From: Planctomycetota bacterium
GTDB taxonomy: Bacteria > Planctomycetota > UBA11346
Length of the DNA stretch: 5,492 bases
Assembly (NCBI GenBank): GCA_024641365.1
Contig: JAHEDF010000296.1
Coordinates: 1-5,492 of the forward strand
Reading direction: 5' to 3'
This document shows positions 1 to 5,492 of the stretch, one piece after another. The notes beneath the pieces were generated by a model. That model made no database searches. It saw nothing but the letters and a program-made list of their open reading frames with translations, and had not been told where the DNA came from. Both the position numbers and the translations under genes were made by a program. Positions within the stretch are counted from its first letter, which is position 1, and every line of letters starts with the position of its first letter.

Positions 1-570
1 GTTTTAGAGATAGTTCATGGCTTATGCGATGGCGGTCGGGCTCGCTGTTTAATGGGAAACCATGAATATACACTTCTACGTTGTTTAGGAATTCCTGGTA
101 GTGGATTTGGCTACGATGCTCGACTATTTGACGCATGGGTCAGTGGATTTGGCGGTCATGCTGTTATGACCGCTTACAATGTGAGCTCATCGAAGGCATT
201 ACGCGCAGCTCTTCAACCGCACCTTGACTGGTTAATTAATTTACCGTGGGTTTTGGAGGGTGAAGAAAATAATCGTCATTGGATTGCTGTGCATGCGGGT
301 TTGAGTGAAAAACCGTATGCATCCCAAATTAAAAGATTACGTGCCGGATGGGATGGCGACGACGGGTCTGCAAATTCATTATTTAATAAAGCATGGGCGC
401 AGTGTATCCCGGAAGATTTACCCGCGACGTGGTGCGTTGTCAGTGGGCATACACCGGTGCGCGCTCCGGTGGTATTGCCGCAGCGTATTTTATGTGATAC
501 GTCTGGCGGTTTACCAGAGCGACCATTAACTGCTGTCGAATGGCCTTCAGGAAAAATTATTCAATCGTAG
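1..570 (+). CDS. Calcineurin-like metallophosphatase (PPP/ApaH-like), 5' truncated by window edge
   Basis: This is the C-terminal 189 residues of a metal-dependent phosphatase. The frame is open to base 1, so the ATG at 52 is an internal Met inside the GNHE motif and not the start. Visible family motifs, numbered from the first codon of the window, are GNHE (19-22), a VHAG histidine (His98), and SGHTP (148-152, His150). These are followed by a DTSGG turn (Asp166) and a typical closing strand. The first two motifs of the family, GDxHG and GDxxDRG, must lie upstream of the window. Enzymes of this family hydrolyse phosphoesters at a two-metal centre. The ApaH/PrpE-like branch acts on phosphoproteins or dinucleoside polyphosphates, but the substrate here cannot be told. 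The 3' end overlaps the convergent DciA-like gene by 14 bp. The family call is firm and the exact function is open. Confidence 0.88.
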   Translation, partial: VLEIVHGLCDGGRARCLMGNHEYTLLRCLGIPGSGFGYDARLFDAWVSGFGGHAVMTAYNVSSSKALRAALQPHLDWLINLPWVLEGEENNRHWIAVHAGLSEKPYASQIKRLRAGWDGDDGSANSLFNKAWAQCIPEDLPATWCVVSGHTPVRAPVVLPQRILCDTSGGLPERPLTAVEWPSGKIIQS

Positions 571-961
571 ATTTTCTGCGTCCGATCCGATATTGTACGC
601 GAGAAATTCCTGTGCCAGCACTGCTTAATGCATTTATTATTTTATAGTGATAATGTTGTTTTAATTCTGCCAGCAATGGACTATCAGCGACTTCAATAAC
701 TAGTGTGCCGGCCTTTGCGCTTACTGGACGAATTCGTGTCATAAATTTTTCACCAATCGCGACCTTGAGCGCATCATTTACGCGTTGAAAGCGTTTTAAT
801 TTCCGAAACGTTTCACTGCCAATTAATTGTTCGATTTCTTCGCGTAATGGTTTTGCCTTACGATAGCCATACCGCGGTTTATTTGCCAATCGGCGATCGC
901 GTTCAGGTCCATCTCCGTGTATAGCCATGGGTGTATTCAGTCGCTTATTATAATTTTGCAA
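557..961 (-). CDS. DUF721/DciA-like protein, possible DnaB helicase loader
   Basis: A 134-residue protein. Residues about 38-127 fit the DUF721 domain: an N-terminal helical part (EEIEQLIG), then the characteristic strand-helix-strand core GTLVIEVADSPLLAEL (85-100), a helix ending in INALSSAG, and a closing strand SRVQYRIG (120-127). DUF721 includes DciA, which loads the replicative helicase DnaB in bacteria lacking DnaC/DnaI. That role is inferred from family membership only. The longest frame starts at a TTG (961), with a stop codon 13-15 bases upstream at 974-976. The alternative is an ATG at 928 (Met12), which would still keep the whole domain. Neither start has a Shine-Dalgarno sequence. 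A sigma70-like promoter lies just upstream of the TTG. The first 35 residues are basic and probably flexible. The gene is not beside dnaA, recF or gyrB here, a common location for DUF721 genes. Confidence 0.75.
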   Translation of the reverse strand: MQNYNKRLNTPMAIHGDGPERDRRLANKPRYGYRKAKPLREEIEQLIGSETFRKLKRFQRVNDALKVAIGEKFMTRIRPVSAKAGTLVIEVADSPLLAELKQHYHYKIINALSSAGTGISRVQYRIGRRKSTIE

Positions 962-972
962 TGTAAGATTTT

Positions 973-1002
973 TTTATAATCGTCATAAGAGCACTACGAC
1001 AA
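973..1002 (-). promoter_or_regulatory. Candidate sigma70-like promoter for the DciA-like gene
   Basis: Read on the minus strand there is a -35-like TTGTCG (1002-997, 4 of 6 to TTGACA), an 18-bp spacer, and a -10-like TATAAA (978-973, 5 of 6 to TATAAT). Transcription would start near 966, only about 5 bases before the TTG codon at 961, giving a nearly leaderless mRNA. The site lies almost entirely in the 44-bp gap after the HAD gene. A second TATAAT (952-947), without a clear -35, lies upstream of the alternative ATG at 928. Found by eye only. Confidence 0.35.
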
Positions 1003-1005
1003 AAA

Positions 1006-1785
1006 TTATTTGAGTTTATCAACGACTTCGACTAATTCGCGCAAATGCAAAATTTCTGCGTCCGGATTACACGAATTGAGTGCGTCTTGCGAATGCATGT
1101 TTTCTGTGACTCGCAGGCAAGTGCGAAAACCGCACGCACGCGCGCCTGCAATGTCACGGAGCGGATGGTCGCCCACATGCAAAATTTGGTTGGCAGGTAC
1201 GCCAGCTTGGTCTAATGCGTGTTGGAAATGACGTGGATGCGGTTTAATCCATCCGACATCGCTGCTCAGACTATAAAAGTCCAAATAGCCAGCCAATCCA
1301 TGGCGAATAAACCATTCGCGACAGGCATCGCCAGGCCATGGCGTATGCGAAAGAATACCCAAACGATAACCACGCGCTTTCAACATGCTCAATGCCGCGG
1401 CTGTATCTGCGAACGGAATTACGGTATCAGTCAACCGAGCCAGGCACCGCGCAATGATGCGCGACAAACGGTGGGCATCACAATCCATGCCTCCGACGTT
1501 CCGAACCCAGCCAGTCAACATGGCTGCGAAATCAAATTCTTTATGTTCAGCGTTGGCAACTGGATCAATGGAATTTTTCCAATCAAAAGCGAGGTCATCC
1601 AAAGCGCTTTGGGTAAAACTGTCGGGAACGTCACAGCCCACATTTCGCAGATCACAAGCCAACTGGTCAAAGGCGCGTCGTTGTGTAACCAAATAGGGCA
1701 TCCCAAAATTAGCCGCGAGGGTATCTCCCCAATCCAACGTTATGGTAGTAATTCTGCTGTTGAGCTTACCAGCGGCTGTTTTCAT
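1006..1785 (-). CDS. HAD-superfamily hydrolase with altered nucleophile motif
   Basis: A 259-residue haloacid dehalogenase-like protein, near the usual size for HAD proteins with a helical (C1-type) cap. Motif I is LDWGDTL (17-23): nucleophile Asp18 is present, but the usual second Asp two residues later is Gly20. Residues about 30-125 form a helical cap region. Motif II is the Ser in GILSH (Ser146). Motif III is Lys181 in WIKPHP. Motif IV is GDHPLRD (Asp206, Asp211), followed by the conserved AGARACGF. All motifs except the motif I acid/base are intact, so the protein should fold and bind Mg2+ but may not be a standard phosphomonoesterase. The substrate is unknown. The ATG at 1785 has no Shine-Dalgarno sequence. 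The gene is divergent from the ECF sigma gene and lies 44 bp upstream of the DciA-like gene on the same strand. It looks more GC-rich than its neighbours (33-36 of 60 bases in three sampled lines). Confidence 0.85.
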   Translation of the reverse strand: MKTAAGKLNSRITTITLDWGDTLAANFGMPYLVTQRRAFDQLACDLRNVGCDVPDSFTQSALDDLAFDWKNSIDPVANAEHKEFDFAAMLTGWVRNVGGMDCDAHRLSRIIARCLARLTDTVIPFADTAAALSMLKARGYRLGILSHTPWPGDACREWFIRHGLAGYLDFYSLSSDVGWIKPHPRHFQHALDQAGVPANQILHVGDHPLRDIAGARACGFRTCLRVTENMHSQDALNSCNPDAEILHLRELVEVVDKLK

Positions 1786-1823
1786 AGGTCACAGTCTCAA
1801 TCGCTCTTAGCCAGACCAAATAG

Positions 1824-1853
1824 AAAACGTCTGCCTTCCCGCAGTATGTCTGA
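1824..1853 (+). promoter_or_regulatory. Possible ECF-type (self-regulated) promoter upstream of the sigma factor gene
   Basis: The 83-bp divergent gap (1786-1868) holds AAAACGT at 1824-1830, containing the AAC core of many ECF -35 elements, and GTCTGA at 1848-1853, resembling the TCTGA -10 of RpoE-type promoters. The spacer between them is 17 bp. Transcription would begin near 1860, about 9 bases before the ATG at 1869. An alternative sigma70-like -10, AATAAT (1853-1858), overlaps but has no good -35. The match is partial, so this is a hypothesis of autoregulation. Confidence 0.22.
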
Positions 1854-1868
1854 ATAATAGCACCTCAG

Positions 1869-2447
1869 ATGTCAGAAGCAGACGCACAATTAGTACAGCG
1901 AACGCTAGATGGTGATCGAACAGCGTTCGAAGCATTGGTGTCTATGCATGTAGCTCGCGCTCGTGCGGTAGCTCGCGGTGTATTGGGCGATGACGTAGCG
2001 GTCGATGATGTGGTGCAAGAGTCGTTTATGCGTGCTTACAATCATTTAGGACAACTTGGGGAACTCGCCACGTTTCCTGCGTGGCTCAGCACCATCGTGC
2101 GGAATGAAGCTGTTAGTTGGCTGCGGCGCAATGCACGCGTGCGTAGTGTCGATACTGACATCCTCAATGAAGTACCGCAGGCAGAAGCAGAAGATGAAAA
2201 TCCTTTATTTGATCGCTTACGCGGGGCACTGAAACGTTTAGCTCCGCAATATCGTGAAATATTAACACTCAAATATGAAGCTGGTCTCGATTATGAACAA
2301 ATTGCAGAGACGCTTGGAATAGCTGTATCGAACGTTGAAAAGCGTTTGTATCGGGCACGCCAAGCATTGTTGACATTATTGCCGGACATGCCGCAAGGGC
2401 CAGTAAAGCCGACTGTAAATGCTACTCAGCCAGATAATAATAAATAA
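1869..2447 (+). CDS. ECF (group 4) RNA polymerase sigma factor
   Basis: A 192-residue sigma factor of the extracytoplasmic-function type with only regions 2 and 4, matching the family length. Region 2 spans about residues 15-88. It includes the core-binding and -10-recognition helices with DDVVQESFMRAYNHL (46-60) and FPAWLSTIVRNEAVSWLRR (69-87). An acidic linker (101-112) follows. Region 4 spans about 117-168, with the helix-turn-helix YEQIAETLGIAVSNVEKRL (142-160) that reads the -35 element. A short Pro/Asn-rich tail ends the protein. It directs RNA polymerase to a stress or envelope regulon that cannot be named from the sequence. An in-frame stop at 1851-1853 and no intervening start codon fix ATG 1869 as the first possible start. 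There is no Shine-Dalgarno sequence. ECF genes are often followed by an anti-sigma gene, but here the next gene is convergent plsY. I cannot assign an ECF subgroup. Confidence 0.93.
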   Translation: MSEADAQLVQRTLDGDRTAFEALVSMHVARARAVARGVLGDDVAVDDVVQESFMRAYNHLGQLGELATFPAWLSTIVRNEAVSWLRRNARVRSVDTDILNEVPQAEAEDENPLFDRLRGALKRLAPQYREILTLKYEAGLDYEQIAETLGIAVSNVEKRLYRARQALLTLLPDMPQGPVKPTVNATQPDNNK

Positions 2448-2463
2448 TTTATTTACTGAGTAG
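2422..2463. terminator. Candidate bidirectional terminator at convergent sigma factor and plsY 3' ends
   Basis: CTACTCAG at 2422-2429 and CTGAGTAG at 2456-2463 form a perfect 8-bp inverted repeat around a 26-base AT-rich interior. A second, all-AT palindrome (2439-2453, AATAAAT/ATTTATT) lies within the interior. The structure spans the last codons of both genes and the 5-bp gap between them. A T-rich stretch (TTTCGTCGTTTGTTG) follows on the + strand, but there is no clean run of Ts on either side. This makes it a plausible but weak intrinsic terminator. Confidence 0.4.
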
Positions 2464-3100
2464 TTTCGTCGTTTGTTGCTGATGGCTCACGTTTAAACAT
2501 TTTAGCAATATTAGAACGATGCCGTACAATTACTAAAGCAGCAATGCCAAAAATAAATAAAGTGAGCGGTAAATTAATAACTTCCCATGGATCGGGAAAT
2601 GTTGAGACATGTGCAATAGGAACAGTGACTGCGGCGACCACTGACGCTGGGCCAACGGCATCACTTGGTTTTAATTGTGCAACCGTGTAACCCAATGCCC
2701 ATACTAATAACCACACACCAAATGCGATAGCAGCTGAAATATAAACTAAGGCAATTAAAACGCCGAGTGCTGTTGCCACAGCTTTACCGCCTTTAAATCC
2801 GTGGAAACACGTAAATATATGCCCTAATATGGCAGCAAGGCCAACTAAAACCGGTAATGAGCTGTGTGCGTCATTTTGTTTTACCAATGCTAACGCAATT
2901 AAAACTGGAATTAATCCCTTGGCTAAATCTGCTATAAAGACAATGAAAAAATATTTTCGGCCAAGAACTCTTCCAACATTCGTAGCCCCTAAATTACCAG
3001 AGCCATGTTGTCGCAAGTCAATGCCATGTAACTTTGCAATGAGCCAGGCAAAGCTCACTGAGCCTAATAAGTAGGTAAGTGGGATTAATAACCAACTCAT
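2453..3100 (-). CDS. plsY: Acyl-phosphate:glycerol-3-phosphate acyltransferase PlsY
   Basis: A 215-residue integral membrane enzyme that transfers the acyl group from acyl-phosphate to glycerol-3-phosphate, making lysophosphatidic acid, the first step of phospholipid synthesis. All three family motifs are visible. Motif 1 is GSGNLGATNVGR (33-44). Motif 2 is GHIFTCFHGFKGGKAVAT (93-110), with the phosphate-binding GFKGGK loop. Motif 3 is RHRSNI (193-198). Hydrophobic membrane segments lie near residues 2-22, 51-72, 83-97, 112-140 and 176-192. Length fits the family (about 190-220). In motif 2 the common GKGVAT reads GKAVAT. The start ATG overlaps the stop of der by 4 bp (ATGA), and there is no separate ribosome binding site, so translation is probably coupled to der. 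It needs PlsX-made acyl-phosphate; plsX is not in the window. Confidence 0.96.
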   Translation of the reverse strand: MSWLLIPLTYLLGSVSFAWLIAKLHGIDLRQHGSGNLGATNVGRVLGRKYFFIVFIADLAKGLIPVLIALALVKQNDAHSSLPVLVGLAAILGHIFTCFHGFKGGKAVATALGVLIALVYISAAIAFGVWLLVWALGYTVAQLKPSDAVGPASVVAAVTVPIAHVSTFPDPWEVINLPLTLFIFGIAALVIVRHRSNIAKMFKREPSATNDETTQ

Positions 3101-4563
3101 GATCGACGTGGCCGACGTGGACCCGCAGCTTTACGTTTAGCCTTGACGGCTTTCGGGATAATGAGGTTGGCATTGCGCTCTGCTTTGGTGCGCGCTTTTA
3201 CCACAATATGTTTGTCCATGTGATCATGAAAAACACTGTCGCGCGCTTTAAATAAGATCCGCAAAGGGACGCGTTTAAATGGTAAACGCTCACGCATAAA
3301 ATTTTCTAAGTAGCGTGAATACCCAGGTTCAATCCAATCCGTTCTATTGACCATAAAAATAAAAGTCGGCGGCGTGGATTCGACTTGAGTTCCATAATAT
3401 ATTTTTGTTGCTACCGGACCAACCTTCCGTGGCCGACGACGCTGAACGGCTAATTCGATTAATTTATTTAATTCTGATGTTGTGATTCGTTGTTGGTTCT
3501 CAAAATGTAATTCTGTTGCGAGCTCTAAAGTGCTACCGATATGTGCTTTGGTGAGAGCGCAAGTAAATGCAATGGGGGCAAACTTTAACCCCGGTAGGCG
3601 ATCACGTAACCACGTGGTATATTGTTGGCGATTAGCACCACCTTGTTCGGCAATATCCCATTTATTAATCACCAGAACCGTTGGCTTGCCTTCTACTTCA
3701 CAAAAATGAGCTATTTTCTTATCAACTGAGCCGACTTCATCACTGGCATCAAGCACTAATAAAATGACATCAGCTCGTTTAATAGCACGCTCGGTACGGC
3801 ACGCGGCATAAAATTCGAGATCTTCTTCAATTTGATTTTTTTTACGTAGTCCAGCAGTGTCGATTAGCGTGAATTTCCCTTCAGGCCGATCAATTTGCAC
3901 ATCAACTGCGTCGCGTGTTGTTCCAGGGAGATCTGCAACAATAACACGCTCTTCGTCGCACAATGCATTAGTCAACGACGACTTACCCACGTTACGCCGA
4001 CCAGCTAAACAAATTTTTATACGACCATCATGTTCTTTTTCTTCCGGCTGCTCGGCCCCTCGACGAGCATTCGGTAAATCAGCACAAACAGCATCAAGTA
4101 AATCGTGTAATCCGGATGCTTGAGCGGCACTTATACCAAGCGGTTCGCCAAGGCCGAGGGCATTGAATTGATGGATTTCGTTATCAAGGCCATCATGATC
4201 TAATTTATTTACCGCTAAAACAACACGGTCTTTAATTGGGCGTAAACGGGCAGCAATATCACGGTCTAAATGCGTGATGCCTTCGCGCCCATCGGTTAAC
4301 ATAATAATGCGATCAGCGGCATAAATTGCACGATCAACCTGCAAATACACATCAGTTTCTAAACGGTGTTCATCGACAATGCCAATCCCGCCAGTATCAA
4401 CAATTTCAAATTGCCAGTCATCACGTTGCACTTTATGCAATAAGCGATCACGCGTGACACCAGGCGTTGGATCAATAATGGCAATTGGTTGGCCAACGAG
4501 ACGGTTGAATAAACTCGATTTACCAACATTTGGACGGCCAATAATAGCAATAATAGGCAACAT
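3097..4563 (-). CDS. der: Ribosome-assembly GTPase Der (EngA), tandem GTPase domains
   Basis: A 488-residue GTPase needed for maturation of the large (50S) ribosomal subunit. It has the double-GTPase layout unique to this family. Domain 1 has G1 GRPNVGKS (9-16), G3 DTGG (56-59), G4 NKLD (119-122) and G5 SAA (145-147). An acidic linker spans about 168-179. Domain 2 has G1 GRRNVGKS (188-195), G2 PGTTRD (213-218), G3 DTAG (235-238), G4 NKWD (300-303) and a G5-like TCAL (334-337), where SAL is usual. A KH-like domain follows (about 358-440) with the family signatures KIYYGTQV and PPTFIFMVN. A basic tail of about 45 residues ends in GPRRPRRS, partly encoded by a tandem 9-base repeat (CGACGTGG at 3104-3111 and 3113-3120). 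The ATG at 4563 puts G1 at the normal distance from the N-terminus but has no Shine-Dalgarno sequence. The gene is first of a coupled pair with plsY and lies 93 bp after the preceding gene. Confidence 0.97.
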   Translation of the reverse strand: MLPIIAIIGRPNVGKSSLFNRLVGQPIAIIDPTPGVTRDRLLHKVQRDDWQFEIVDTGGIGIVDEHRLETDVYLQVDRAIYAADRIIMLTDGREGITHLDRDIAARLRPIKDRVVLAVNKLDHDGLDNEIHQFNALGLGEPLGISAAQASGLHDLLDAVCADLPNARRGAEQPEEKEHDGRIKICLAGRRNVGKSSLTNALCDEERVIVADLPGTTRDAVDVQIDRPEGKFTLIDTAGLRKKNQIEEDLEFYAACRTERAIKRADVILLVLDASDEVGSVDKKIAHFCEVEGKPTVLVINKWDIAEQGGANRQQYTTWLRDRLPGLKFAPIAFTCALTKAHIGSTLELATELHFENQQRITTSELNKLIELAVQRRRPRKVGPVATKIYYGTQVESTPPTFIFMVNRTDWIEPGYSRYLENFMRERLPFKRVPLRILFKARDSVFHDHMDKHIVVKARTKAERNANLIIPKAVKAKRKAAGPRRPRRS

Positions 4564-4656
4564 GGTTGGACAATACTTTTTATGTAAGTGAGGGAGCGAT
4601 GTTTGGAAAGCTTTTAGAATAACCGCGCTGTGTGAGCTTCGTAGCGCATGGCGTAA

Positions 4657-5492
4657 TTATGGTACCACGGGTGGTTGCGGAGCGACGGGGTCTTTCTGTT
4701 GAGACGCTGTTTCGTCCCGCTGTATCATCAGGTGAGTGGGCAACGTAAAACAGGGTAATTGTTTCAGCAAGGACCAGTTGGGTTTGACTCCTTCTAATCC
4801 CATCACTTCCTGCATGGCTAAAGCAGCCGCTAAGGTTTGTGCCGGGGGGAGGACAGTTGGATCATGAATCCATGCCACTTCATGAGTCGCTTCACGTTCG
4901 CCACTCAGTAATCGTCCATAGGGACCTATTAAAGCATCAGGTAAAACCATTGGTTTAGAAAAGGGATCAGTAGAAATAATAAGCGTTTTTTTCTCTAACC
5001 GTCGATGTTGTAATAAATGATACAACGCAAACGCTAACGGATCCTGTCGTGCTAAAGGCACAGAGCCAGAGTGAGAGGGTGATTGATGATTGGGGTCAGG
5101 ATCTAAGCCTTCAAGCGCTGCGTGGACATCGCCAATATTATCTAATGCCAACAGCGCTCGTGCTAAAATGAGCTCGCGATTTGGCGCTTCAATGGTCGCC
5201 ATTTTTTCAATGACATTTTTTTGATTTATTTTATTTTGTTGATCAATTACTTCGCGCATGGCATTAGCAGGTGGAGGAGTTGCTAAGGTGGCACGAATTG
5301 TTGCGCACATAGTGACAGACAATAATCCACCTGGTTCAAATGCCGCTAACTGAATGATGCGATCTAATGGCGCACGGATTGGATTTCTTTCATCATTGGA
5401 TTGTGCAAAAATCGACGGAAACATCGTCGCACCAGGAAAGCCTCCAGCTAATGCGCGCCACCGCGTCGTTACCCACTCTGGGGCTTCAGCCG
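4657..5492 (-). CDS. Unrecognised protein, C-terminal part; possibly a degenerate sulfatase-like domain (5' end outside window)
   Basis: The frame is open on the minus strand to the right edge, giving 277 visible codons. The Met at 5424 is therefore probably internal. I do not recognise the protein with certainty. Numbered from that Met, it shows a hydrophobic stretch GGLLSVTMC (32-40), a Pro-rich turn (50-53), a Gln/Asn-rich charged helix (56-76), ARALLALDNIGDVHAALEGL (88-107), and the strand TLIISTDP (147-154). Then come HEVAWIHDPTVLPP (181-194), a helix AQTLAAALAMQEVMGL (195-210) and a Pro/Gln-rich tail. This order resembles the C-terminal half of sulfatases: a YLD..VGRLLDALE helix, TLVIFTSDHG, VPLIVRGPG, then LVDLAPTLLDLAG. 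The Asp-His metal ligands of the SDHG site are not there. No signal peptide or membrane segment can be judged without the N-terminus. The call as a real gene is good (277 open codons, no competing ORF); the fold is only inferred. Confidence 0.7.
   Translation of the reverse strand, partial: AEAPEWVTTRWRALAGGFPGATMFPSIFAQSNDERNPIRAPLDRIIQLAAFEPGGLLSVTMCATIRATLATPPPANAMREVIDQQNKINQKNVIEKMATIEAPNRELILARALLALDNIGDVHAALEGLDPDPNHQSPSHSGSVPLARQDPLAFALYHLLQHRRLEKKTLIISTDPFSKPMVLPDALIGPYGRLLSGEREATHEVAWIHDPTVLPPAQTLAAALAMQEVMGLEGVKPNWSLLKQLPCFTLPTHLMIQRDETASQQKDPVAPQPPVVP

Noticed and set aside
52..570. ATG at 52 as the start of the phosphatase gene
   Set aside because: It falls inside the conserved MGNHE motif, and the frame stays open upstream with family-like residues (VLEIVHGL), so the gene begins outside the window.
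548..578. Stem CAG(G)AAAA / TTTTCTG across the convergent phosphatase and DciA-like gene ends
   Set aside because: It needs a bulged G, is mostly A-T and has a large loop. Too weak to call a terminator.
1831..1844. CTGC/GCAG inverted repeat in the divergent gap as an operator
   Set aside because: Four base pairs around a 6-base loop is expected by chance.
1219..1857. A 212-codon open frame on the + strand antisense to the HAD gene
   Set aside because: Its sequence shows no recognisable domain and it lies almost wholly opposite a gene with four HAD motifs. It looks like a shadow frame in GC-richer DNA.
1846..1857. Tiny ORF (ATG TCT GAA TAA) just upstream of the sigma gene, resembling its own start ATG TCA GAA
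   Set aside because: Three codons is too short to support as a gene. It is simply the end of the antisense shadow frame, and the likeness to the real start may be chance.
4379..4591. Small + strand frames opposite der (for example 4379-4591, 3857-4123, 3482-3709)
   Set aside because: All lie opposite conserved GTPase or KH-domain coding sequence and show no family features or start signals.
4625..4647. Hairpin GCGCT/AGCGC between the unrecognised gene and der, as a terminator
   Set aside because: Only 5 firm pairs around a 13-base loop, and no T run follows in the direction of transcription (minus strand), so it is not a convincing intrinsic terminator.

Overview
The window looks like ordinary chromosome from a Gram-negative-type bacterium of moderate GC content. 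It is densely packed with seven protein-coding genes, two of them cut by the window edges. I see no rRNA, tRNA, CRISPR array, insertion sequence or phage gene. The lineage is a guess. Three things hint at the Planctomycetes/PVC group: the Der sequence (an ELVDTGGxGI-like stretch, here EIVDTGGIGI), starts without Shine-Dalgarno sequences, and a possible sulfatase-like protein at the right edge. None of these is decisive.

Left part (1-1785): the 3' part of a calcineurin-like metallophosphatase gene on the + strand runs into a convergent DUF721/DciA-like gene on the - strand, and their 3' ends overlap by 14 bp. Behind the DciA-like gene on the same strand lies a HAD-family hydrolase whose nucleophile motif lacks the usual second aspartate. 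A fair sigma70-like promoter sits in the 44-bp gap between them.

Middle (1786-2463): an 83-bp divergent intergenic region separates the HAD gene from an ECF sigma factor gene on the + strand. No anti-sigma gene is next to it. The sigma gene ends 5 bp from the convergent plsY, and an 8-bp perfect inverted repeat spans both 3' ends as a candidate shared terminator.

Right part (2453-5492): a leftward group consists of an unrecognised protein (C-terminal part), then der (ribosome-assembly GTPase), then plsY (acyl-phosphate:glycerol-3-phosphate acyltransferase). der and plsY overlap by 4 bp (ATGA) and are probably translationally coupled. The pairing links ribosome biogenesis with the first step of phospholipid synthesis. 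The unrecognised protein has the segment order of a sulfatase/alkaline-phosphatase fold but lacks the metal-binding residues I would expect.

No clearly new multi-gene system is visible. The most rewarding leads are the possible pseudo-sulfatase, the HAD protein with an altered catalytic motif, the apparently orphan ECF sigma factor with a possible self-regulated promoter, and the consistent lack of Shine-Dalgarno sequences.
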